A stretch of 64,000 bases of DNA from Chryseobacterium sp. OV279 (GCF_900128945.1 NZ_FQUD01000002.1:772371-836370); one strand, 5' to 3'. Positions 52,495 through 62,050 are shown, counted from the first letter of the stretch. A program made the numbers and translations. Notes: generated by a model from the letters alone, not told the origin.

Positions 52495-54651
52495 ATGAAG
52501 AAAATTACAGTTGGAGCCATGCTGCTCTCAATGATGTTCGTGGGTGTGAAAGCACAGTCTTTGAAATCACCGGATGGAAAGTTTGAAATGAACTTTCAGC
52601 TGAAAGAAGGAGTTCCGTATTACAATCTGAAGTACAACGGAGCTGTGGTGGTAGAAGATTCTAAGTTAGGGTTAAGATTATTTAAAGACTCAGCCATCAA
52701 ATTCGCGTCCGAAATTGCAAAACCGGATGATGCCAAATTTGACCTGAACAACGGGTTCACGAAAACAAATGAAAAACGTGACTCCAAAAACGAAACCTGG
52801 CAGCCGGTTCTGGGTGAAAAGAAAAACTATATCAACCATTACAACGAGCTGGCCGTTACGCTGGATCAGGCTTCTACAAGCAGAAGTATTGTAGTAAAGT
52901 TCAGACTGTTCAATGACGGTCTTGGATTCAGATATGAATTTCCGCAGCAGAAAAACCTGAACTATTTCGTGATCAGAGAAGAAGATTCTGAGATCGATTT
53001 CCCAACGGATATGAAAGCCTGGTGGATGGTGGCAGATTATGATTCTCAGGAATACCAGTATCAGGAAACAAAAATTTCTGAAATTCCTGCAAAATGGGAC
53101 AAAGCTTTCGATGCCAATGCTTCACAGGCATTAGTGAAAAATGCTGTTCAGTCTCCGCTGATGCTTAAAAAAGAAGGCAAAGAGCCATTGTATGTGAATG
53201 TGGCGGAAGCAGCCGTTTTAGACTATCCGGCTTCCCATCTTGAAGTGGATGCTCAGAATTTTAAATTCAAAACACACCTTACTGCCGACAGACAGGGGGC
53301 AAAAGGATATATTCAGACCCCATCCGTGACACCGTGGAGAACCATTATCGTTTCTCCGAAAGCAGAAGAAGTGATGGAATCTAAAATGATTTTCAACCTG
53401 AATGAACCTACAAAATATACCGATACTTCCTATATTCACCCGACAAAATACATGGGTGTCTGGTGGGAAATGATCATCGGGAAATCCCAGTGGGCTTATT
53501 CTACAGCAGAAAATGTTCATTTGGATAAGACCGATTTTTCAAAGCTTACGCCGAATGGAAAACACGCTGCTAACAATACAAAAGTAAAAGAATACATCGA
53601 TTTCGCTGCTGAAAACGGATTTCAGGGATTATTAATTGAAGGTTGGAATGTCGGTTGGGAAGACTGGTTCGGCCACTCCAAAGAATATGTTTTTGATTTC
53701 ATTACGCCGTACCCGGATTTTGATATTAAAATGCTGAACGATTATGCCCATTCAAAAGGGATTAAGCTGATCATGCACCACGAAACTTCAGGTTCTGCAA
53801 CGAACTACGAAAGATGGTCGGATAAAGCTTTTGAACTGATGAACAAATACGGTTATGATGCCGTTAAAACAGGTTATGTAGGCGATATTATTCCAAGAGG
53901 AGAACATCACTATTCCCAATGGACAATTAACCACTTCTACAGAATTGCAGAAAAAGCAAACCAGTATAAAATCATGGTCAATTCTCATGAGTCGGTTCGT
54001 CCTACAGGAGAAAGCCGTACCTATCCGAACTATATTTCGGCAGAAGCAGCCAGAGGAACCGAGTACGAAGCATTCGGAGGAAACAAGCCCGATCATCAGA
54101 CCGTTCTTCCTTTCACAAGATGGATGGGCGGATCTATGGACTATACACCGGGAATCTTCCAGACCAAACTGGATTATTATTTCCCTGGTGACAAACGTTT
54201 CGTTAAAACCACACTGGCAAAGCAGCTGGCGTTATATGTAACGATGTACATGCCTCTTCAGATGGCAGCAGACCTTCCTGAGAACTACAAAAAGCATATG
54301 GATGCCTTCCAGTTCATCAAGGATGTTGCGGCAGACTGGGATGATACGAAAATTCTTTCAGCTGAGCCCGGAGATTATGTGATCACGGCCAGAAAAGCAA
54401 AAGGAACAGAAAACTGGTTCGTAGGAGGTATTACCGATGAAAATAAGCGTGAATACACCGTAGACTTCTCTTTCCTGGATAAAGGGAAAAAATATGAAGT
54501 AACCGTTTACGAAGATGGAAAAGATGCAGATTACATCGATAATCCTCAAAGTTATAACATCTACAAAAAACAGATCACCAGCAAATCTAAATTGAATTTC
54601 AAAATGGCAAGAAGCGGCGGTTTCGCAGTTTCTGTTAAGCCAGTGAATTAA
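52495..54651 (+). CDS. susB: GH97 alpha-glucosidase, SusB-like
   Basis: A 718-residue periplasmic enzyme with signal peptide (1-20, ending VKAQ). The N-terminal beta-sandwich (25-300), TIM barrel and C-terminal domain follow the GH97 plan. Conserved blocks include LLIEGWNVGWEDWFG, MHHETSGSATNYERW, VKTGYVGD and NSHESVRPTGESRTYPN…EAARGTEYEA; the several conserved glutamates around HES and AARGTE match the inverting, calcium-dependent SusB type rather than the retaining subgroup. It releases glucose from malto-oligosaccharide non-reducing ends. No lipobox, so periplasmic. Confidence 0.94.
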   Translation: MKKITVGAMLLSMMFVGVKAQSLKSPDGKFEMNFQLKEGVPYYNLKYNGAVVVEDSKLGLRLFKDSAIKFASEIAKPDDAKFDLNNGFTKTNEKRDSKNETWQPVLGEKKNYINHYNELAVTLDQASTSRSIVVKFRLFNDGLGFRYEFPQQKNLNYFVIREEDSEIDFPTDMKAWWMVADYDSQEYQYQETKISEIPAKWDKAFDANASQALVKNAVQSPLMLKKEGKEPLYVNVAEAAVLDYPASHLEVDAQNFKFKTHLTADRQGAKGYIQTPSVTPWRTIIVSPKAEEVMESKMIFNLNEPTKYTDTSYIHPTKYMGVWWEMIIGKSQWAYSTAENVHLDKTDFSKLTPNGKHAANNTKVKEYIDFAAENGFQGLLIEGWNVGWEDWFGHSKEYVFDFITPYPDFDIKMLNDYAHSKGIKLIMHHETSGSATNYERWSDKAFELMNKYGYDAVKTGYVGDIIPRGEHHYSQWTINHFYRIAEKANQYKIMVNSHESVRPTGESRTYPNYISAEAARGTEYEAFGGNKPDHQTVLPFTRWMGGSMDYTPGIFQTKLDYYFPGDKRFVKTTLAKQLALYVTMYMPLQMAADLPENYKKHMDAFQFIKDVAADWDDTKILSAEPGDYVITARKAKGTENWFVGGITDENKREYTVDFSFLDKGKKYEVTVYEDGKDADYIDNPQSYNIYKKQITSKSKLNFKMARSGGFAVSVKPVN

Positions 54652-54672
54652 GATTTAAATTCATAAGTTTGT

Positions 54673-54724
54673 GATGCCCCGGTTCATTATACATTCGGAA
54701 ATGGGCCGGGGCATTAACTTTTTT
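54673..54724 (+). terminator. Strong hairpin after the GH97 gene
   Basis: ATGCCCCGG and CCGGGGCAT form a GC-rich stem around a 23-nt loop followed by TAACTTTTTTATC, 22 bp after the stop. It is the strongest candidate end point for the susCDEB transcript. Confidence 0.8.
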
Positions 54725-54735
54725 ATCAACTAACC

Positions 54736-55890
54736 ATGAAAAACTTTAATTTACTGATCTGTATTTTTTTAGGATGTATAATCAATGCACAGAAAAAACT
54801 TCCTGTCGTAAAAGCGAATTCTAACCAGATGACCATTCTTGAAGTGGATAACGGATTCACCACAGACTGGAATGCAGATCCAAATATTAAACTTGATGTC
54901 TACACCACATCCAAACTTGATACAGAAAAAAAGACGATAAAAATAAAAACGGACATAGATTCTGCAAGTTTCACCATTAAAAAAGGAGAAAATAAAGACT
55001 TTATAGTGCTGTTAAAAGGAAAAGATTCCTGCGCCACCAGAATAGCAAGTCTTCCTCCGAAGAATTTCAGCAAAGCTAGGCCTCCTTTTCACGATACGAT
55101 AAAACTTTCTATCAACGAACAGAATACCATGTTCGTAAAAACGATATTAAATAAAACAGATACCCTGACACTCAATTTTGATACGGGTTCAAGCGATCTT
55201 ACCCTGACCAGAGAAACCTTAAAGAATAAAATCAAAAGCTCTTTAAAATCCGGATCCAATGCATTGGAGATCGGGAACAAAATCTATAAAGAGTTCAGCA
55301 TTTATCCCGCTGATCTTTCAGGACACGGTACAGAAGGGCGTTTCGGATGGGATCTTTTTGACGGTATGATCGTAGAGCTTGATTATGATAAGGGCATTAT
55401 GGCTGTTCATTCACAGCTTCCCAAAGAAGTAAAAAAAGATAAAAGCTATTCCAAACTGGCCATAAAGTATTTCAATAATGTTTTCTTCGTGGAAAGCAGT
55501 ATTAGACAGGGGAAAAGCATCAACACAGACTGGTATCTTTTTGATACAGGATATCAGAGAACCGTAATGCTGGATGGGCCTATGCTGAAAGAACAGGGTT
55601 TCCCGGTGGATAGCATGAAGGAAATAAAAAGAGTAATCATGAAAGGGGCACAGGGAAATGAGGTGCCTGTGATCACATCAGGACTGGAATCACTTTCTTT
55701 AGGAAAATATACCCTGAAGAATATTCCCGCTCAGGTATTGTCTCAAAGCAGATTGGTAAGCAGATCAAGAATGCATATTCTGGGAAATGAAATTTTAAAA
55801 AGATTCAATGTTTTTTTTGACTTTCAAAACAATGTGGTTTACCTGAAGCCTAATAAGTTGATGGCTGAAAAATATATTGAACAGAGTTAA
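54736..55890 (+). CDS. Secreted aspartic-protease-like protein
   Basis: A 384-residue protein with signal peptide (1-18, ending IINAQ). Two retropepsin-like half-sites are visible: FDTGSSDL at 148-155 and FDTGYQRT at 269-276, each followed by a hydrophobic-hydrophobic-Gly-like strand, as expected of a bilobed or dimer-like aspartic peptidase fold. In the second lobe the residue after DTG is Tyr rather than Ser/Thr. No function is known for such proteins in sugar loci. It follows the strong terminator and begins a second transcription block running to the MFS permease. Confidence 0.78.
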   Translation: MKNFNLLICIFLGCIINAQKKLPVVKANSNQMTILEVDNGFTTDWNADPNIKLDVYTTSKLDTEKKTIKIKTDIDSASFTIKKGENKDFIVLLKGKDSCATRIASLPPKNFSKARPPFHDTIKLSINEQNTMFVKTILNKTDTLTLNFDTGSSDLTLTRETLKNKIKSSLKSGSNALEIGNKIYKEFSIYPADLSGHGTEGRFGWDLFDGMIVELDYDKGIMAVHSQLPKEVKKDKSYSKLAIKYFNNVFFVESSIRQGKSINTDWYLFDTGYQRTVMLDGPMLKEQGFPVDSMKEIKRVIMKGAQGNEVPVITSGLESLSLGKYTLKNIPAQVLSQSRLVSRSRMHILGNEILKRFNVFFDFQNNVVYLKPNKLMAEKYIEQS

Positions 55891-55988
55891 GATTACTTTT
55901 CAAAATATAATGATTAAATTGAAATCTGATATCAGATAAGGAAGGGAATGAAAAATAGAAATTTTCCCGTTATTAAATAGAAAATTAC

Positions 55989-57026
55989 ATGAAATTCATT
56001 TTAAAAACGACTGTTGTGTTACTACTGGGATGGGGATGCGTGATGCAGGCACAAACGGTAGGTAAGATCATGAAAGAGAAAGGGCCATTCAGAAAAGACA
56101 CGGTTCTTTCCGTAAAAGATACTTATCTTCCGGTTACTGTCATCAAAGGCCGGGAAAAAGGTCCCGTCTTTAGTATTGTTGCCGGCATTCACGGATATGA
56201 ATATCCTCCTATTATAGCTGTTCAGGAAATATTGCAGGAAATAAAACCGGAATCGGTAAAAGGAACGCTTATTATTGTTCCCATTGCCAATATGGAATCA
56301 TTCCGGAAAAGAACTCCCTTCATCAGTCCCTTGGATCAGAAAAATTTAAACAATGCCTTTCCGGGATCATCCGCTGGAAGTCCTACGGATCAGATCGCTG
56401 ATTTAATCACCGGAGAAATTATCTCAAACTCCACCATCTTTTTAGATATTCACGGAGGAGATGCGAACGAGGATTTGATTCCTTTTGTGTGCTATTATGA
56501 CAGGAAAGATAGGCTGGAGAAAACAGTGCTGGCTCACAACCTTTCGGTACAGTCGCAAATCGGTATTATTGTGTCTTATCCCTACACGATCAGCTCAGCT
56601 GAACCTGCGAAATATGCTTTCAAACAGGCCGTACAGCAGGGAATCACAGCACTCAGTATAGAAGCCGGGAAACTGGGGACGGTTCAGAATGAAAATGTGG
56701 AAATGATCAAAACCGCAGTTTACAACATGCTTGACTATCTGAAGGTTTATCCGAAAGATAAATCAAAATCAAATAATCAAAATACCTTCGTTCATCTTAG
56801 CCAGCAGGATTATATCCGAGTTCCGGAAAGCGGAATTTTTTACAGCGATCTTAAAAGCGGTGATCGGGTAAAGAAAAAGCAGGTTCTGGGCTATATAAAA
56901 GATGAATTTGGAAACAAAAAACAGGAAATTATTTCAGATTCTGAGGGAATGATCCTGTATAAAGCAGGAACACCCCCGGTGAATAAGGGAGAAACTTTAT
57001 TCTGCATCGGATATAATGAATCTTAA
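55989..57026 (+). CDS. Secreted M14/aspartoacylase-like zinc enzyme
   Basis: A 345-residue protein with a signal peptide (1-21, ending VMQAQ). The zinc site is complete: HGYE with His68 and Glu71, and His155 in FLDIHGGD. This is the succinylglutamate desuccinylase/aspartoacylase branch of the M14 carboxypeptidase family, which removes acyl or amino-acid groups. A C-terminal domain (about 265-345) resembles a barrel-sandwich (biotinyl-lipoyl-like) domain often fused to this enzyme. Its substrate in this locus is unknown. It is 12 bp before the GH13 gene. Confidence 0.85.
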   Translation: MKFILKTTVVLLLGWGCVMQAQTVGKIMKEKGPFRKDTVLSVKDTYLPVTVIKGREKGPVFSIVAGIHGYEYPPIIAVQEILQEIKPESVKGTLIIVPIANMESFRKRTPFISPLDQKNLNNAFPGSSAGSPTDQIADLITGEIISNSTIFLDIHGGDANEDLIPFVCYYDRKDRLEKTVLAHNLSVQSQIGIIVSYPYTISSAEPAKYAFKQAVQQGITALSIEAGKLGTVQNENVEMIKTAVYNMLDYLKVYPKDKSKSNNQNTFVHLSQQDYIRVPESGIFYSDLKSGDRVKKKQVLGYIKDEFGNKKQEIISDSEGMILYKAGTPPVNKGETLFCIGYNES

Positions 57027-57038
57027 CAGCACGTTATC

Positions 57039-58901
57039 ATGAAAAAAATAGATGTAGTACTCGCGCTTTCAATAGCCTCCGCAGCTTTTTCTCAGACTAA
57101 ACCTTTAGAGAAAGTGGAGCCCGCCTTCTGGTGGAAAGGAATGAAAAATCCTGACCTTCAGATCTTGGTGTATGGAAAAGATATTGCACAAAATGAAATC
57201 GAACTTTCCGATGGTATTCAGATAAAAGACGTAAAAAAAGTTGAAAATCCAAACTATGTCTTTATTACGGTTAATACCAATGAAATTAATGTTCCGAAGT
57301 TTAAAATCAATATTAAAAAAGGAAAGAAAAATATAAGTTCGTACGATTATGAGCTTAAACAGAGAGCTGCCGAATCTGCAGACCGTGAATCTTTTACCTC
57401 AAAAGATGTCATGTATCTCATCATGCCGGACCGTTTTGCCAACGGCGATGAAAAGAATGATTCCAGACCAGATCTCATTGAAAAAAACGACCGCAGCCTA
57501 CCCAACGGAAGACATGGCGGCGATCTTCGTGGAATTATCAATAATCTCGACTATATCCAAAACCTTGGGGCAACGTCTGTCTGGCTGACACCCGTGAATG
57601 AAGACAATGAAAAAGTATATTCCTATCACGGATATGCACAGACCGATTTATATAAAATTGATGGACGCTATGGAACCAACGAAGACTATCGCGAACTTTC
57701 ACAAAAACTGAACAAAAGAAACATGAAACTGGTCATGGATTATGTGACCAATCATTGGGGCGTTTCTCACTGGATGATCAAAGATCTGCCTTCAAAAGAC
57801 TGGATCCATTGGTTTGATGAAGGGAAAAATGGGTTTTACCGTTCCAATTACAAAACAACCACCCAGTTTGATACCAATGCCTCAGAAATTGATAAGAAAT
57901 ATGCGCTGGATGGATGGTTTGATACCACAATGCCCGATATTAATCAAAAGAATCCGTTGGTCTTAAAATACCTTACCCAAAATGCCATCTGGTGGATAGA
58001 ATATGCCGATCTGGGCGGTTTGCGGGTTGATACGTATCCTTATAATGATAAAGAAGCTATGGCCACTTGGGCAAAAGCCATCACAGACGAATATCCGAAA
58101 TTCAATATTGTAGGGGAAACCTGGCTGTATACCGCCGGACAAATCTCTGCATGGCAGAAAAACTCCAAGACAGGAGAAGCGGCAGGCTACAATTCCAATC
58201 TGCCTTCCGTGATGGATTTTATGCTCTTCGCCGATATGCCGAAAGCCCTTAAAGAAAAAGAAGGCTGGGACACCGGAATGATCAAGCTTTATAATGTTTT
58301 TACCAGCGATTTTCTGTATCCGGACATCAATAATCTTCTCGTTTTCTTTGAAAATCATGACACGGAAAGATGGAATGAAATCTTCAATGGTGATCCGAAA
58401 GCCTACAAAATGGCAATGACCATGATTTCTACGGTAAGAGGTACTCCACAGATTTATTACGGATCAGAAATAGGCATGAGAGGAGATAAAACCAAAGGCG
58501 GTGATGCAGATATCCGCAGAGACTTTCCGGGAGGATGGAAATCGGATTCAAACAATGCATTCAGTCCTTCATCACAGACTCCTCAACAAAAGGAATTTTA
58601 CCAGTTTACCCAAAAATTACTGAACTGGAGAAAAGGAAAAGAGGTGATTCATAATGGAAAAACTAAAAATTACGTTCCTCAGGAAGGCGTTTTTGTGTAT
58701 TTCAGATATGATGGTAAAGAAAATGTAATGGTCATCCTTAACAATAACGAAAAAGATCAGACGTTAGACTTAAAACGTTTTGCAGAATCACTGAATGGGT
58801 TGAAGAAAGGGAAAGATATCATTTCAGAAAAGGTACTTTCTATGGAAAAGAGCCTTTCCGTGCCTGCAAAAACCTCTATGATTATTGAACTCCAAAACTA
58901 A
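57039..58901 (+). CDS. susA: GH13 neopullulanase/cyclomaltodextrinase-like amylase (SusA-like)
   Basis: A 620-residue alpha-amylase family enzyme with signal peptide (1-18, ending AAFSQ), so periplasmic or secreted but not a lipoprotein. An N-terminal cyclomaltodextrinase-type beta domain (about 22-110) precedes the GH13 barrel. Catalytic residues are clear: nucleophile Asp331 (GGLRVDTY), acid/base Glu360 (VGETW) and stabilising Asp441 (ENHDTER). The N-terminal domain and lack of a lipobox fit periplasmic SusA better than surface SusG. It cuts imported maltodextrins, complementing the GH97 enzyme. Confidence 0.92.
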   Translation: MKKIDVVLALSIASAAFSQTKPLEKVEPAFWWKGMKNPDLQILVYGKDIAQNEIELSDGIQIKDVKKVENPNYVFITVNTNEINVPKFKINIKKGKKNISSYDYELKQRAAESADRESFTSKDVMYLIMPDRFANGDEKNDSRPDLIEKNDRSLPNGRHGGDLRGIINNLDYIQNLGATSVWLTPVNEDNEKVYSYHGYAQTDLYKIDGRYGTNEDYRELSQKLNKRNMKLVMDYVTNHWGVSHWMIKDLPSKDWIHWFDEGKNGFYRSNYKTTTQFDTNASEIDKKYALDGWFDTTMPDINQKNPLVLKYLTQNAIWWIEYADLGGLRVDTYPYNDKEAMATWAKAITDEYPKFNIVGETWLYTAGQISAWQKNSKTGEAAGYNSNLPSVMDFMLFADMPKALKEKEGWDTGMIKLYNVFTSDFLYPDINNLLVFFENHDTERWNEIFNGDPKAYKMAMTMISTVRGTPQIYYGSEIGMRGDKTKGGDADIRRDFPGGWKSDSNNAFSPSSQTPQQKEFYQFTQKLLNWRKGKEVIHNGKTKNYVPQEGVFVYFRYDGKENVMVILNNNEKDQTLDLKRFAESLNGLKKGKDIISEKVLSMEKSLSVPAKTSMIIELQN

Positions 58902-58913
58902 ATTACTTATACA

Positions 58914-59435
58914 ATGAAAAAAATAACTCTTATCTGCACGCTGGTGCTTTTTATACTTGGTTGTACAGGCATGAATGCCCAATCCAACACTTCTAAATTT
59001 GACAAAGATAAAACAGCCATAGCAACCATGCTGGATGGCTTCAATACCGCCGCCGCGAAATCAGATTTTGATACCTATTTCAACTATTTTGCGGATGAGT
59101 CTACCTTCATCGGAACTGATGCTACAGAAGTTTGGGACAAAAAAGCCTTTATGGTATGGGCTAAACCTTATTTTGATAAAAAGAAAACCTGGAATTTTAC
59201 GTCCCTTAAAAGAAATATCTATTTCAGCAAAGACGGAAAACTAGCCTGGTTTGACGAGATCCTGGATACTCAGATGAAAATATGCAGAGGTTCAGGCGTT
59301 GTCGAAAAAATAAACGGAGCCTGGAAAGTGAAGCAGTACGTACTTTCTGTAACCGTTCCTAATGATGTCGTTGACAAAGTGGTTTTAGAAAAAGCAGCGA
59401 TTGAAGAGGTCTTAATCAAAGAATTGAAAAAATAA
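58914..59435 (+). CDS. Secreted NTF2/SnoaL-like protein
   Basis: A 173-residue protein with a signal peptide (1-23, ending MNAQ; Cys17 lies inside the hydrophobic stretch, so lipidation is also conceivable). The mature part is a DUF4440/SnoaL-type cone fold (…MLDGFNTAAAKSDFDTYFNYFADESTFIGTDATE…) with no obvious active site. Its stop codon overlaps the start codon of the permease gene by one base, indicating translational coupling. Its role in the starch locus is unknown; similar proteins accompany hydrolases in other Bacteroidota loci. Confidence 0.85.
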   Translation: MKKITLICTLVLFILGCTGMNAQSNTSKFDKDKTAIATMLDGFNTAAAKSDFDTYFNYFADESTFIGTDATEVWDKKAFMVWAKPYFDKKKTWNFTSLKRNIYFSKDGKLAWFDEILDTQMKICRGSGVVEKINGAWKVKQYVLSVTVPNDVVDKVVLEKAAIEEVLIKELKK

Positions 59436-60838
59436 TGGAGCCATCACACAGTTCACTTTCAAGAAGAATAAAGCCCAATCTTTCCATGGCTCAGATTATC
59501 AATATGAGTATGGGGTTTTTGGGTATCCAGATGGCTTTCGGGCTGCAAAACGGAAATGCGAGCAGGATTTTGGCCAATTTCGGGGCAGATGTTCACGAAT
59601 TATCATGGTTTTGGTTGGTTGCGCCCATTACAGGGTTGATCGTTCAGCCTATTATCGGTCATATGGGAGATAATACCTGGAGTCCGTTTGGCCGGAGAAA
59701 ACCTTATTTTCTGATTGGTGCGGTTTTATGCGCGATTGGCTTAGTGATGCTTCCCAATGCTGCGTCTGCCACGCAAGTGATGGCTGCCAATGTTTTATTA
59801 ATGGCTGTAATTTTCCTTGCTATAATGGATGCTTCAATTAATGTGGCAATGGAACCTTTCCGCGCATTGGTGGGAGATATGCTTCCAAAACATCAGGCAA
59901 CGATCGGGTTTTCAGTTCAGACCATTTTAATTGGAATCGGGGCTGTTATTGGCTCTGATTTACCGAATTGGTTAACAAAATTAGGCGTTTCAAATGTCGC
60001 TCCAAAAGGTTTTGTAGCAGATAATGTGATCTATGCATTTTACATCGGAGCAACCGTTTTAATTCTGTCAATTGTATATACCATCGTTACCACTAGAGAG
60101 TATTCTCCTGAAGAGTTTGCATCATTTGAAGAAGGGAAAGCGGTTGTAAAAAATGAATCGAAACTCTCAGATATTTTTAAAGATTTTAAAAATGCGCCTT
60201 CTCAAATGAAAAAACTGGGTATTGTTCAGTTTTTCTCATGGTTCGCCTTATTTACCATGTGGGTTTTCACAACAAGTGCTTTGGCGACGCATCATTTTGG
60301 ACTTTCACCTGATGACACCCATTCTGCAGAGTTTAATAAAGCGGGAGATTTAACGGGAAGCTTATTCGGAAGTTATAATTTCTATGCAATTTTCTTTGCA
60401 TTTGCATTGACACCAATTGCAAAATTTATAGGTAAAAAACAGACGCACGCCTTAGCTTTGGTTTGTGGCGGATTGGGTTTAATCTCAATGTATTTTATTA
60501 AAGATATTCATAGTCTATGGATCTCAATGGTAGGACTAGGATTTGCCTGGGCAAGTATTTTAGCAATGCCTTATGCAATGCTGATTGATTATATTCCCCA
60601 AAAGAAAATGGGAGTGTATATGGGTATTTTCAATTTCTTTATTGTCATTCCACAAATAATCAATGGTATTTTTGGAGGTCCGATTGTAAGCGGAGTTTTT
60701 GGAAAACAAGCCATAGACTATATTGTAGTCGGTGGGGTATGCATGCTGATCGGAGCTGTTGTTACTATGATCTTCGTAAAATCTGAAGATGAAACGCCTA
60801 AGGAAATTGAGGGGGAGATTAAGCAGGTGCATTTTTAG
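59435..60838 (+). CDS. MalT-like maltose/sugar permease (MFS, GPH/SLC45 type)
   Basis: A 467-residue inner-membrane transporter with twelve predicted helices. The signature PIIGHMGDNTWSPFGRRKPYFLIG (about 76-99) is the D-x-x-x-x-x-x-GRR/KP motif of the glycoside-pentoside-hexuronide/SLC45 sugar transporters, and the order after starch enzymes suggests import of maltose or glucose. It overlaps the preceding gene by one base (TAATG). A heptad tract starts 6 bp after its stop and a REP-type hairpin follows. It is the last gene of the starch locus. Confidence 0.9.
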   Translation: MEPSHSSLSRRIKPNLSMAQIINMSMGFLGIQMAFGLQNGNASRILANFGADVHELSWFWLVAPITGLIVQPIIGHMGDNTWSPFGRRKPYFLIGAVLCAIGLVMLPNAASATQVMAANVLLMAVIFLAIMDASINVAMEPFRALVGDMLPKHQATIGFSVQTILIGIGAVIGSDLPNWLTKLGVSNVAPKGFVADNVIYAFYIGATVLILSIVYTIVTTREYSPEEFASFEEGKAVVKNESKLSDIFKDFKNAPSQMKKLGIVQFFSWFALFTMWVFTTSALATHHFGLSPDDTHSAEFNKAGDLTGSLFGSYNFYAIFFAFALTPIAKFIGKKQTHALALVCGGLGLISMYFIKDIHSLWISMVGLGFAWASILAMPYAMLIDYIPQKKMGVYMGIFNFFIVIPQIINGIFGGPIVSGVFGKQAIDYIVVGGVCMLIGAVVTMIFVKSEDETPKEIEGEIKQVHF

Positions 60839-60843
60839 GGAGA

Positions 60844-60920
60844 GAAGTTAGAAGTTAGAAGTTAGAAGTTAGAAGTTAGAAGCGGGAAGATGGAAGGTGG
60901 AAGATGGAAGAGCGGAGAAC
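60844..60920. repeat. Eleven GAAGNNN heptads after the permease gene
   Basis: Five exact GAAGTTA units are followed without losing phase by GAAGCGG, GAAGATG, GAAGGTG, GAAGATG, GAAGAGC and GGAGAAC. The tract begins 6 bp after the stop codon, in sense orientation. Confidence 0.88.
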
Positions 60921-60950
60921 TCGAATGGCATTATTATAAATTGATCACAG

Positions 60951-61245
60951 TAAAATTCAATAGGAGCGGGCTTTAGCCCGCTTTTTTAATAAACCACACG
61001 CACTAAGGCTTTAGCCAAAACTTAAAATATCCGGCTAATTTGATTCAGTATATTTTCATCTCCAATTTAGGGCTAACGTAAATACTCACATTTTAAAAAT
61101 TTGCTCCATCTGCCAGATCCGCGAGAACTAAAAAAATAATACATTTCAAAACCAATTGATATCCTCAATCAATTTTACCTCCGATAAAATCCTTGTGTCT
61201 TAAAACATATGAACAGAAACTAATCTTTGCGTCATTGCGTTTTTC
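60951..61245 (+). repeat. Dispersed repeat cassette, copy 1
   Basis: Module a (60951-61028): TAAAATTCAATAGG, the palindrome AGCGGGCT-TT-AGCCCGCT, then AAGGCTTTAGCCAAAAC. Module c (about 61109-61150): GATCCGCGAG and TAATACATT. Module b (61141-61245): CAATCAATTTTA and TTGCGTCATTGCGTTTTT. Each has a counterpart at 62445-62735, in a different order. The palindrome with its T run (60964-60988) would terminate the permease transcript. The remainder of 60839-61358 holds nothing else recognised. Confidence 0.8.
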
Positions 61246-61274
61246 AACAAATAGAAGGTGCAATAAAAACACCG

Positions 61275-61310
61275 AAAATAGGCCTTCTCAAAAGCGAGAC
61301 GGCCTATTTT
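61275..61310 (-). terminator. Terminator of azoreductase gene
   Basis: Perfect AAAATAGGCC / GGCCTATTTT outer stem with inner CTC/GAG pairing, 49 bp past the stop on the minus strand. Confidence 0.8.
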
Positions 61311-61358
61311 AATTGACTCCAGGTCAAAAAACTTAATATCTTAACAATTAAAACTTAC

Positions 61359-61958
61359 TTACGCCAAAACCGTTTCAATTTCCGCCACAGTCTTTGAAAA
61401 ATTCTCATCTTTCAGCTGAGGAACCATCATGCCCTGAGATTTGAAAACTTCTACATCCGTAATTCCGATGAAACCGAATAACGTTTTTAAATAATGCTCC
61501 ATATTCTCAATAAGTCCGTTTTCATAGATTCCGCCAACGGAAATATTTAAATATAGTTTCTTGTTTAATAGAAGACCTTTTGGCGTTCCGTCAGCATAAG
61601 AGAATGTTTTTCCGGCAACCGCAATACTGTCGATCCATGATTTTAAAGTGGAAGGAAAAGTGAAGTTGTAAAAAGGAACACCAATAACAATAATATCAGC
61701 TTCCTGAATTTCCTTTAATGCTTCATCGGAATATTTTGAAGCCTCTTTTTGCTCATCATTCTTTTCTTCGTCCGGAATTCTGGAAGCACTGAAATGATGA
61801 ATTTCCATATGAGGAATAGGGTTTAAAGCCAGATCACGGATAACAACCGTGCTGTTTGGATTTCTATCTAATAACTGATTGATTACAGTTTGGGAAAGCT
61901 TATTGCTTACAGAGTTTTCTCCGCTGATGCTGGTTTGGATATTTAAAATATTTGCCAT
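61359..61958 (-). CDS. azoR: FMN-dependent NADH-azoreductase / quinone reductase
   Basis: A 199-residue flavodoxin-like oxidoreductase reducing azo compounds and quinones. The FMN phosphate loop IQTSISGENSVSNKL (7-21) and the family motifs GVPFYNFTFPSTLKSWID and GKTFSYADGTPKGLL are present. The in-frame ATG at 62111 would overlap the divergent HxlR gene and add about 50 non-homologous residues, so Met at 61958 is the start. It is divergent from the HxlR regulator at 62051, which probably represses it. Confidence 0.93.
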   Translation of the reverse strand: MANILNIQTSISGENSVSNKLSQTVINQLLDRNPNSTVVIRDLALNPIPHMEIHHFSASRIPDEEKNDEQKEASKYSDEALKEIQEADIIVIGVPFYNFTFPSTLKSWIDSIAVAGKTFSYADGTPKGLLLNKKLYLNISVGGIYENGLIENMEHYLKTLFGFIGITDVEVFKSQGMMVPQLKDENFSKTVAEIETVLA

Positions 61959-61993
61959 TTTGTTTTGAATTTTTTTCGTTTTTATTACTGACA

Positions 61994-62044
61994 AAATTAT
62001 TGTAAATTTACTTTCCAAAGTATAGCAGTTACCTAAAGGAAAGT
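61994..62044 (+). promoter_or_regulatory. Candidate HxlR operator between azoR and hxlR
   Basis: TACTTT-CC-AAAGTA (62009-62022) is a palindrome of TACT-N6-AGTA form, similar to the binding sites described for the HxlR-family redox sensor YodB. ACTTTCC (62010-62016) and GGAAAGT (62038-62044) form a second, wider inverted repeat overlapping the hxlR translation start region. Confidence 0.5.
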
Positions 62045-62050
62045 GAAAAA

